Shown in pieces: positions 1 through 5,501 of a DNA stretch of 8,970 nt. Under the pieces are notes generated by a model. It made no database searches. It was given only the letters and a program-made list of their open reading frames with translations, and was not told the DNA's origin. The translations under genes and the position numbers were made by a program. How positions within the stretch are numbered: position 1 is the stretch's first letter; every line of letters begins with the position of its first letter. The DNA is from JAWLGW01 sp964569055 (GTDB lineage Bacteria; Planctomycetota; J058): positions 1-8,970 of the forward strand of contig CAZMSZ010000319.1 in NCBI GenBank assembly GCA_964569055.1. Direction: 5' to 3'.

Positions 1-267
1 CACACCGCAACGGGTCAGGCCCTCATCGCCAAGGGGATCGAGCGAGGGATCGAGCAGGGGATCGAGCAGGGGATCGTCCGGACGATCCGGCGAGTGCTCG
101 AGACACGGTTCGGAAGCCTCCCGCCCGACACCCTCGCGCGCCTCGAGGCGGTGCACGACGTGGCGCGCCTGGAGGAGCTCGCCGAACAGGCTGCGGTCGC
201 GGCGACGATCGAGGACTTCGCGCGCGCGCTCGCCGCGAGCGAGTCCGATCCCTCCGCGAGCTCCTGA
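1..267 (+). CDS. Rpn/DUF4351-type PD-(D/E)XK nuclease family protein, C-terminal part (5' truncated)
   Basis: Frame 1 is open from the window edge to a TGA at 265-267 and gives the last 88 residues of a protein that starts outside the window. It begins with a run of glycine-isoleucine-glutamate/glutamine repeats (residues about 12-24). Then comes a segment reading VLETRFGSLPPDTLARLEAV, and then a helical Ala/Glu-rich tail with LEELAE and IEDFARAL. The Gly-Ile-Glu-Gln repeat linker plus a 'Leu-Glu-x-Arg-Phe-Gly-x-Leu-Pro' block is typical of the C-terminus of Rpn-family/DUF4351 proteins. These are PD-(D/E)XK nuclease-fold proteins often annotated as putative transposases or recombination-promoting nucleases. 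The catalytic domain is upstream and not visible, so I cannot say whether it is active. The family is usually present as many genomic copies and spreads horizontally. No terminator is visible in the 21 nt before the next gene. Confidence 0.72.
   Translation, partial: HTATGQALIAKGIERGIEQGIEQGIVRTIRRVLETRFGSLPPDTLARLEAVHDVARLEELAEQAAVAATIEDFARALAASESDPSASS
34..81 (+). repeat. 12-bp in-frame tandem repeat in the Rpn-like gene
   Basis: Four consecutive 12-bp units begin at 34, 46, 58 and 70. The first three are GGGATCGAGCGA, GGGATCGAGCAG and GGGATCGAGCAG; the fourth keeps GGGATCG and then diverges. Each unit encodes Gly-Ile-Glu-(Arg/Gln), so changes in copy number keep the reading frame. Such repeats are characteristic of Rpn-family linkers and are probably prone to expansion and contraction by slippage. 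Confidence 0.85.
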
Positions 268-288
268 GCGCGAACGACCGCGAGCTGC

Positions 289-1053
289 GTGAGCGCGCCC
301 TTCCCGCTCCTGTGGCACCGGGCCGGCAACGCGGCCGCCGGGCTCGCGGCCGTGCAGGCTGCGCGGCGCGCCTCGGCCGCGATCCTCGCCGGTCGGCCGC
401 TGGTCCACGGGGTCGAGCTCGATCTCAAGTGGGCCCGCGAGGCCGGCAGGCTCCAGCTCTACTTCCACCACGGCCCGACCGGACGGGAGCGCCTGAGCGC
501 GGCGCGCGCGCGGGCGCGCGCCCTGCGGGGCGACGCGCTCCTGCTCGAGGACCTGCTCGCCGCCGACGGGGCCGAGGCGCTGCACTACCTCGTCGAGCTC
601 AAGCGAGGCGACGGGCCGCCGGCCGCCGCCATCGCCGAGCTCCGCGCCGCCTTCGAGGGGCGCGGCCTGGCGGCGCGGACCTGGATCGCCGCCAGCTCGC
701 TCGACCTGCTCCGCGAGGCCGCGCTCGCCTGGCCCGAGGCGCCGCGGGTGCTGTTCGCCCGCTCGCTCCCGGGCGCGACCCGCGTGCTCCACCTCCCGAC
801 CACCTACACCCGGCGCGGCCTGCGCGCGTTCGGCCTGGCGCCGGCCCTCGCGCCGGGCGCCGTCGACGTCCTGTGCACGATCGGCGTGGTCGCCAAGGAC
901 CCTAGGCGCCACCGCGCCTACGCCGCCGCCGCCGCCGCCCGCGGGGTCGGGTATCTACCGGGGCGCGTCACCCGCTGCGCCGACCTCCCTCAGCTCGCGG
1001 CCGACGGCCACGCGGGCGCCTTCATGTACGCGGCGCCGTGCGCGCTGGGGTGA
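289..1053 (+). CDS. Glycerophosphodiester phosphodiesterase (GDPD)-like protein
   Basis: A 254-residue protein that fits the PI-PLC-like phosphodiesterase superfamily, GDPD branch. These TIM-barrel enzymes hydrolyse glycerophosphodiesters to an alcohol and glycerol-3-phosphate. The motifs occur in the expected order: HRAGN at 10-14 (first catalytic His, usually HRG), VELDLKW at 42-48 (metal-binding Glu43 and Asp45), FHHG at 59-62 (second catalytic His, usually HD), LLLEDLL at 84-90, and LVELKRG at 101-107 (the E-x-K motif, Glu103/Lys105). The length matches stand-alone bacterial GDPDs. There is no signal peptide, so it should be cytoplasmic. The GTG start at 289 is supported because it places the first motif near the N-terminus, as the family expects, but no good ribosome binding site precedes it. 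The second motif reads HH rather than HD, and the C-terminal half is divergent, so the substrate is uncertain. It lies 21 nt after the Rpn-like gene with no obvious functional link. Confidence 0.62.
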   Translation: MSAPFPLLWHRAGNAAAGLAAVQAARRASAAILAGRPLVHGVELDLKWAREAGRLQLYFHHGPTGRERLSAARARARALRGDALLLEDLLAADGAEALHYLVELKRGDGPPAAAIAELRAAFEGRGLAARTWIAASSLDLLREAALAWPEAPRVLFARSLPGATRVLHLPTTYTRRGLRAFGLAPALAPGAVDVLCTIGVVAKDPRRHRAYAAAAAARGVGYLPGRVTRCADLPQLAADGHAGAFMYAAPCALG

Positions 1054-1099
1054 TCTCGCCGCGCTGCACCCCCGGGTGGACGTGATCGGGTGTGTCCAG

Positions 1100-1160
1100 C
1101 TTCCTCGAGGGGTGAGGGCGACGCCGGCCGGCGACGCGTGTTGCGCCCGCCCCGAGGAAG
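1100..1160 (+). promoter_or_regulatory. Long imperfect inverted repeat in the leader of the membrane-protein gene
   Basis: The 122-bp gap between the GDPD-like gene and the next gene contains CTTCCTCGAGGGG (1100-1112) and CCCCGAGGAAG (1150-1160). These can pair over about 11 bp with one bulged A. The intervening 37 nt include a perfect 12-bp palindrome, CGCCGGCCGGCG (1122-1133), which could form an inner hairpin. The right arm contains GAGGAAG (1154-1160), the only Shine-Dalgarno-like stretch before the GTG at 1176, although its 15-nt spacing is long. There is no T-run, so it is not a classical intrinsic terminator. It could be a leader structure that affects translation of the downstream gene, or a chance structure in GC-rich DNA. 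Confidence 0.35.
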
Positions 1161-1175
1161 GCGGATCCTCTGGGA

Positions 1176-1991
1176 GTGGTCGAGCTCACCGACGACGACG
1201 AAGACGACAGCGCGCTGGACGTAGCTCAGGTGCGGCGGGCGCTGCTGCGCACTGCGGTGGCCGCGCCTCTCCTCGGGTTGTTGCACGTCGGCTTGGTGGA
1301 GTCGTTCTCCGCGTACGCCGTCGTGCGGAGCACGTGCCGGGTCCTGCCGCTGCTCCCGCTCGCGCTCGCCGAGCGGCCGGTGAGCGGCTGCAGGACCGCT
1401 GGGCGAGAGCTCGCCGTGCTGGCGGCATGGTCGGGGCTGGTCGTCTGGTGCCTCGGGTCGGACGTGCTCGGCGATTACGTGTGGAACGTGCTCTACAGCG
1501 GCTCGCCCACGCTCGCGGCGCGCCAGACCGCGAAGGACGCCGCCGGCTTGATCGAGCCGTGGCTGAACATGCCGCCCCTCGTGATGGTGCTGTCGCTTGC
1601 GGCCATGGGCACCCCCCTGGCGGTCGCCTTCTCGGCGCGGGTGGCCCGCCTCTCCCTGCGCTGGCAAGTGGGCTATGCCGTGTTGGCGTCGCTGGTCGTC
1701 GGCGGGCTCGCCGTGCAGGAGTGGATGGCGCACTGGCTGCTCTTTCGCCCGTGGGGGAACACGCCCAACGTGACTCGCGGGACCGCCCGCGGGTTGACGC
1801 TGTTCGTCCCGCTGGCGGCGGCGGGGATCGTGCTGACCGCGGCCGCGGTGGACCGACTCGACGCCCGCCTGTTCGGGCCGCGCGCGACGCCCGAGCCGCC
1901 GCACGCGCCGCCTGCAGGGCGCCGGCTGGCGCTGATGGCGCTGATCCTGGGCGCCGGGCTGGTGGTCCTCGGTCGAGCGATCGCCGTGTGA
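1176..1991 (+). CDS. Uncharacterised polytopic membrane protein
   Basis: A 271-residue hydrophobic protein that I do not recognise. The N-terminus is short and strongly acidic (TDDDEDD at 5-11) and is followed by an Arg-rich stretch. About six hydrophobic spans follow, at roughly 26-50, 79-98, 134-152, 165-190, 207-225 and 251-267. Between spans 2 and 3 lies a loop with aromatic and small polar residues (DYVWNVLYSGSP, 100-111). A loop with the motif RPWGNTPN (191-198) precedes span 5. An Ala/Pro-rich loop at about 235-248 separates the last two spans. No catalytic or transporter motif is evident. The GTG start is the one that includes the acidic leader; support from a ribosome binding site is weak. 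The gene ends 2 nt from the stop codon of the convergent kinase gene. Codon use is like its neighbours, so it looks like a real resident gene of unknown function. Confidence 0.65.
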   Translation: MVELTDDDEDDSALDVAQVRRALLRTAVAAPLLGLLHVGLVESFSAYAVVRSTCRVLPLLPLALAERPVSGCRTAGRELAVLAAWSGLVVWCLGSDVLGDYVWNVLYSGSPTLAARQTAKDAAGLIEPWLNMPPLVMVLSLAAMGTPLAVAFSARVARLSLRWQVGYAVLASLVVGGLAVQEWMAHWLLFRPWGNTPNVTRGTARGLTLFVPLAAAGIVLTAAAVDRLDARLFGPRATPEPPHAPPAGRRLALMALILGAGLVVLGRAIAV

Positions 1992-1993
1992 GG

Positions 1994-3760
1994 TCAGGCG
2001 GGCAGGGACGCCCGGCCGTACGGCGTCGCGGGCGCCAGCGCCGTGTCGAGGACGGCGAGCGCGGCCCCGGGCGCAGCGCGCAGCGTGGCCTGCGTCGCTG
2101 GGTCGGACACCGCCGCCTCGAGCAGCCAGGCCACGGCACGCCGCGTCCGCCCGGCGCGCACCTCGAGCCGGGCCAGCTCCAGGCAGTCGCGCGGGCTGGC
2201 GTAGCCGCGCAGCACCGACCCGCGCCACGCGCCGCCTGCGGGGGTCCAGCGGACCGACGCCATGCGCGGCTGGACGCGCGGGCTCAGCGCGCCGATCGGT
2301 TTGGAGTAGCGGGCCGACCACACCACCGCGTCGACGCGCCGCAGCGCCGCGCCGTCCACGGTCGCGGCGGCGACCCGCCGCACCGCCTCCAGCGCCACGG
2401 CGCGTTCGCTGCGCGCCTGCGCGGCGCGCGCGCCGAGGCCCGTGGCGACCGTCAAGGCGAGCGCGGCGAGCGCGCTGGCGACGGCGCGGCGCGCGCGCCG
2501 AAGCCCTGGCCGCGGGGCGCGCCGGCTCGCGCCTGCGAGGGAGGCGACGACCAGCGCGCCGGGAGCGGGACCGAGGTCGAGGGTCTCGGCGTTCGCGAGC
2601 GCCAGCGCTCGCTCGCCCGGCTCGTCCTCCGTCGTCGACGGCGTGTCCGCCGCGAGCGCGGGCGCGTGCCCGTGCGCGCGCTCTGGGGGCGCGCCGGGAG
2701 CAGCGTCTCCCGGAGCGTCCTCCTCGCCCTCGCCCTCCTCGCCGCTCGCGCCCCCCGGGGCCGCGACGTCCGCGGTCGACATCACGGGCGCGTTCGGACG
2801 GGCGAGCGGCGCGGTCGCCGCGGCGCCCGGTGTGGCCGGCATGTCCACCGTGGCGGCGCTCGCCGCGGCCCGGCGCGTCGCCTCCTCGTCGAGCGTCGCG
2901 TCCACGTCGCCTGGGAGGGCGGCCTCGAGCGCGGCGAGCAGCTCGCTCGCGCTGCCGAACCGCGCCTCGCGCTCGAGCGCCAGCGCGCGCGCGCACACCG
3001 CCTCGAGCGCGGGCGTGGCCTGCGGCAGGTGATCGCGCAGGCGGGGCGCGGGAGCGCGGCCGGCGAGCACCCGCTGTTGGCGCTGGATCAGCTGCAGCGC
3101 CGAGCTCCCCTCGTACGGGTAACGGCCGCCGGTGAGCGCGAGGAACAGCATGACCCCGAGCGCGAACACGTCCGCCCGCCCGTCGACGTCCTTGGTGTCC
3201 TCGAACTGCTCGGGCGGCATGAAGTGCGGCGTCCCCATGGCGAAGCCCGAGTGCGTGAGCGTGATCGTCTCCTCGGGCAGCTCCGCCGCGCCCGCCGCCT
3301 TGGCCAGGCCGAAGTCGGTGAGCAGGATCCGCCCCTCGGTGTCCTCGAGGAAGTTGGCGGGCTTGATGTCCCGGTGGACCACGCCGCGGCGGTGGACCTC
3401 GGCCACCAGCTCGGCGGCGCGGCGGACGCGCGCCAGGCGCGCCGAGGGCGGGCCCGCGCTGACCTCGAGCGGCCGCGCGCCCGCGATCAAGTCCATGGCG
3501 ACGAACACCACGTCGCCCGCGTCCCCCCAGTCGAGCACGCGCACGAACCCCGACTCGCGTCCGAGCAGGTCGCCGATCCGCGCCTCGCGCTCGAAGCGCG
3601 CCCGCACCGCCGCGGGCAGCCCCGGACGCGCCACCTTGAGCGCCACGCGCTTCTCGAGCCGCTCGTCCCAGGCGGCGTGGACCGAGCCCATGCCGCCCTC
3701 GCCGAGCAGGTCCTCGATGCGGTAGCGGTCGGCGACGCGGGCCCCGGGCGCGAGTGCCAC
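1994..3760 (-). CDS. Transmembrane Hanks-type serine/threonine protein kinase
   Basis: A 588-residue, PknB-like receptor kinase that phosphorylates Ser/Thr residues on proteins. The kinase domain (about 13-282) has all key elements: glycine loop GEGGMG (20-25), VALKV with Lys42, helix-C Glu59, catalytic loop HRDIKPAN (129-136, Asp131), and DFG (149-151). A Ser/Thr-containing activation segment leads to GTPHFMPPEQ (176-185), with PPE in place of the usual APE. DVFALG (197-202) carries the structural Asp197. The HRD arginine makes regulation by activation-loop phosphorylation likely. A low-complexity acidic/Ala/Pro linker follows (about 284-405), then a single membrane span (about 426-447) with Arg-rich flanks, and a 141-residue C-terminal domain of unknown type that is predicted to lie outside the membrane. 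That domain is not a PASTA repeat. The GTG start lies 9 nt after the stop of the upstream gene. No good ribosome binding site is visible, which suggests translational coupling. This is the last gene of the minus-strand cluster. Confidence 0.92.
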   Translation of the reverse strand: MALAPGARVADRYRIEDLLGEGGMGSVHAAWDERLEKRVALKVARPGLPAAVRARFEREARIGDLLGRESGFVRVLDWGDAGDVVFVAMDLIAGARPLEVSAGPPSARLARVRRAAELVAEVHRRGVVHRDIKPANFLEDTEGRILLTDFGLAKAAGAAELPEETITLTHSGFAMGTPHFMPPEQFEDTKDVDGRADVFALGVMLFLALTGGRYPYEGSSALQLIQRQQRVLAGRAPAPRLRDHLPQATPALEAVCARALALEREARFGSASELLAALEAALPGDVDATLDEEATRRAAASAATVDMPATPGAAATAPLARPNAPVMSTADVAAPGGASGEEGEGEEDAPGDAAPGAPPERAHGHAPALAADTPSTTEDEPGERALALANAETLDLGPAPGALVVASLAGASRRAPRPGLRRARRAVASALAALALTVATGLGARAAQARSERAVALEAVRRVAAATVDGAALRRVDAVVWSARYSKPIGALSPRVQPRMASVRWTPAGGAWRGSVLRGYASPRDCLELARLEVRAGRTRRAVAWLLEAAVSDPATQATLRAAPGAALAVLDTALAPATPYGRASLPA

Positions 3761-3769
3761 GTGCGCGCG

Positions 3770-4381
3770 CTAGGCGGCCCGCTCGGGCTTCCCATGGCGC
3801 CACCCCAGCAGGAAGGCGACGGGCAGCGAGAACGCGAGCGAGGGCGGGAACGCGACCGCGCCGGCCAGCGCCCCCACCCCGGCGAGCGCGCTGGCGGCGA
3901 GGCGCGCGCCGCGGGTCGGCGCGCCGGCCAGCGCCCCGACGCCGATCAGGCCGAGGCCCGCCACGAACATGAGCAGGCGGACCCAGGGCGCCGCCCCCAG
4001 GAACTGCCAGGTGTTGCCCATGCCCACGTAGCCCCCGCCCATCACCACCCCGTCTTGGATCAGGTAGGTGATCCGATGGTGCTGCTCGGTGCGCGCGAGC
4101 CCGAGCGTGCTGGTGGTCGAGCGCAGCCGGTAGTCGTAGAGGTACTTGTCGACGCGCCCGAGCTCGCCCGTGGCCGGGTTGTAGTAGGGCGTCCCGAGCC
4201 GGACGATCGCGTCGGGGGCGCCGTGCTTCATCACGACCTCCCCTTCACTCGCGCTGAGGCCGAGCGTCTCGGTCACCTCGGTTCCGGTCGTGGCGCTGGC
4301 GCCGACCCCCGCGGTGAGCCCGGTGACGGCCGCGGCCAGCAGGCAGGAGGCGAGGACCACGTAGAGCGACGCGCTCTGCAC
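3770..4381 (-). CDS. Membrane-anchored protein, second of a tandem paralogous pair; possibly BamE/SmpA-like domain
   Basis: A 203-residue protein. I place the start at a GTG (4379-4381), two nt after the preceding gene's stop, because it directly precedes a hydrophobic N-terminal segment (about 5-28); the frame stays open further upstream, but that stretch overlaps the preceding gene. A soluble domain (about 34-128) has HGAPD at 53-57, KYLYDY at 79-84, ITYLIQDG at 104-111 and GGYVG at 116-120. Two or three further hydrophobic segments follow (about 133-153, 160-178 and 180-194), with a basic tail. The domain closely parallels that of the upstream neighbour. The order 'Gly-x-Pro-Asp, aromatic strand, Tyr-x-x-x-Asp-Gly-x-Val' resembles the small BamE/SmpA (OmlA) fold, but that is only an inference from pattern. 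The hydrophobic N-terminus could be a signal peptide or an anchor. The gene is probably translationally coupled to its upstream partner and lies 9 nt before the kinase. Function unknown. Confidence 0.68.
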   Translation of the reverse strand: MQSASLYVVLASCLLAAAVTGLTAGVGASATTGTEVTETLGLSASEGEVVMKHGAPDAIVRLGTPYYNPATGELGRVDKYLYDYRLRSTTSTLGLARTEQHHRITYLIQDGVVMGGGYVGMGNTWQFLGAAPWVRLLMFVAGLGLIGVGALAGAPTRGARLAASALAGVGALAGAVAFPPSLAFSLPVAFLLGWRHGKPERAA

Positions 4382-4383
4382 GC

Positions 4384-4869
4384 TCAGCGCCCCAGCGCCG
4401 GAACGGCGACCTGCTCGGCGGGCGCGAGCGGCGCGGGCGGGTCGTCCGGGTGGACGAACGCCTCGCGCCCTCCCGTGCCCACGTACCCGCCGTTCAGCAC
4501 CTTCCCGTCCTGGATCAGGTAGGCGATCTGCGAGCGGCGGCGCGTCTCGCGCAGGCCGCCGAGGAGCGTGTGCCGCTCGTCGATCTCGTAGATCGCGAGG
4601 TATTTCTGCCAGTGGAGCAGCGAAGGCCCGACCTGCTCGCCGATCGGGACGACGCGGTCGGGGGTGCCGTGCTGCGTGTAGACCGCGCCCTCGGGCGAGC
4701 CGGCCGCGACGAGTGTGATGTTCTCGCAGCCGAGGAACGCATCGCTGGTCCCGCCCGCCAGGAAGGCCCCGCCCAGGAGCGCCCCGCCGGCCGCGACCGA
4801 GAGCCAGCGGAAGCCGGCGCGGCGCGCCGCCTCCTCGCCGCGTGGCTCCTCCTGGGCCGGTTCCGCCAT
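4384..4869 (-). CDS. Membrane-anchored protein, first of a tandem paralogous pair; possibly BamE/SmpA-like domain
   Basis: A 161-residue protein. It has a charged cytoplasmic N-terminus (Glu/Arg-rich, 1-21), one membrane span or uncleaved signal (about 22-40), and a soluble domain with HGTPD at 67-71, KYLAIY at 89-94, IAYLIQDG at 115-122 and GGYVG at 127-131. A Pro/Ala-rich tail ends the protein. The same motifs in the same order and at nearly the same spacing occur in the downstream gene, so the two are duplicates. This copy lacks the C-terminal membrane hairpins. A Cys at 48 sits in FLGC, a poor lipobox, so I favour membrane anchoring over lipidation. I chose the ATG at 4869 over a GTG at 4878: GAGGTG lies 8 nt before the ATG, and that same stretch overlaps the GTG itself. 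Its stop is 2 nt from the start of the next gene. The family is not recognised with certainty. Confidence 0.7.
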   Translation of the reverse strand: MAEPAQEEPRGEEAARRAGFRWLSVAAGGALLGGAFLAGGTSDAFLGCENITLVAAGSPEGAVYTQHGTPDRVVPIGEQVGPSLLHWQKYLAIYEIDERHTLLGGLRETRRRSQIAYLIQDGKVLNGGYVGTGGREAFVHPDDPPAPLAPAEQVAVPALGR

Positions 4870-4877
4870 GCCCGTCA

Positions 4878-4883
4878 CACCTC
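4878..4883 (-). promoter_or_regulatory. Ribosome binding site deciding the start at 4869
   Basis: On the minus strand GAGGTG lies 8 nt before the ATG at 4869, which is near-ideal spacing. It overlaps the TGA stop (4882-4884) of the upstream gene, so terminating ribosomes can reinitiate here. This favours the ATG at 4869 over the GTG at 4878. Confidence 0.7.
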
Positions 4884-5463
4884 AACCTTGCCCGGGGAGC
4901 TGCCGCTTGAGCCAGCGCCACAGCCCCGACTCGGTGACGGTCCGCTCGTCGGTGGCCGGACCGGGCGCCGGCCCGGCCGCCTCGCCGCTGCGCGCCATGA
5001 ACTCCCGCACGGGGGCGGGGTCCTCCTCGGGCGGGCGCTGCAGCAGCTCGCTCGACTGCTTGAGCAGCATCTCGGGGATCGCCAGCTCGTCGTCCGACGA
5101 GAACAGCATCTCGTCGGGCCGCGCCAGGGGCGGCTCGGGGCGGGCGGGCGCGACGGCCTGGCTAGGCGGCGGGGTCGCGCCGCGGCCCGGCTCGCGCGCT
5201 TCGGCCAGGGCGGCGAAGTAGAGCCCGCGCAGCTCGACCTGGTGCTCCTCGGCAATGTACCGGCCCAGGAGCTGCAGCAGCCGGGTGGGCCGGTTCGCCA
5301 GCCGGAGCTGCTCGCGCAGGAGCAGCGCCTCGCGGAGGTCGTCGGTCCTGAGGAACCCGCGCTCGAGCGCGGCGCGCACCGCCAGCGCCTCGGCGTGCTC
5401 GATCGCGGCGAACTCGGGGGTGCTCGCGCTCATGCCCTCACCGTGCCTCGTGTCCTCGGCCAT
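4882..5463 (-). CDS. Uncharacterised helical, proline-rich cytoplasmic protein
   Basis: A 193-residue protein with no signal peptide or membrane span. Residues about 16-90 form an Ala/Leu/Glu/Arg-rich helical domain reading 'ALERGFLRTDDLREALLLRE' and then LLQLLGRYI. This reminds me of the small helical modules found near bacterial Ser/Thr kinases and secretion ATPases, where a 'gly-phe/leu-x-thr-x-x-x-leu-x-x-ala-leu' pattern recurs. That is a resemblance only, not an assignment. Residues 91-170 are Pro/Ala/Glu-rich and probably disordered, with an acidic patch (SSDDELAIPEMLL, 122-134). The last stretch reads TDERTVTESGLWRWLKRQL (171-189), a Thr-rich acidic segment followed by an amphipathic helix. 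Two ATG starts are possible: 5463, used here, or 5433 (183 residues), which has a GGTG-AGG stretch just upstream but at short spacing. It starts 38 nt after pyrK and ends 12 nt before the next gene. An adaptor or substrate role for the kinase is possible but unproven. Confidence 0.7.
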   Translation of the reverse strand: MAEDTRHGEGMSASTPEFAAIEHAEALAVRAALERGFLRTDDLREALLLREQLRLANRPTRLLQLLGRYIAEEHQVELRGLYFAALAEAREPGRGATPPPSQAVAPARPEPPLARPDEMLFSSDDELAIPEMLLKQSSELLQRPPEEDPAPVREFMARSGEAAGPAPGPATDERTVTESGLWRWLKRQLPGQG

Positions 5464-5501
5464 CAATCTGACGGACGCGGTCGGCGCGCGCCAGCCTACC
5501 C

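Noticed and set aside
15..428. A minus-strand frame over the Rpn-like and GDPD-like genes
   Set aside because: Ser/Arg/Ala-rich composition; its repeated Ile-Pro-Cys-Ser motif is simply the reverse strand of the 12-bp repeat in the Rpn-like gene.
1067..1078. CACCCCCGGGTG as a terminator hairpin after the GDPD-like gene
   Set aside because: The stem is only 4-5 bp with almost no loop and is not followed by a T-run.
990..3803. A long minus-strand frame overlapping the kinase in another phase
   Set aside because: The product is Arg/Pro/Gly-rich with no recognisable domain, whereas the overlapping frame 1994-3760 encodes a complete kinase.
1076..4522. A very long open plus-strand frame (about 1,150 codons) antisense to the kinase and the paralogous pair
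   Set aside because: Its translation is Arg/Ala/Gly-rich low complexity without domains. It overlaps a real kinase with all catalytic motifs and a membrane-protein gene. Long stop-free shadow frames are expected at this GC content.
4382..4921. An upstream extension of the 203-residue protein's frame, giving a 383-residue product
   Set aside because: The extension is Arg/Ala-rich and lies out of frame over the neighbouring paralogue gene. The hydrophobic N-terminus and the homology begin at the GTG at 4381.
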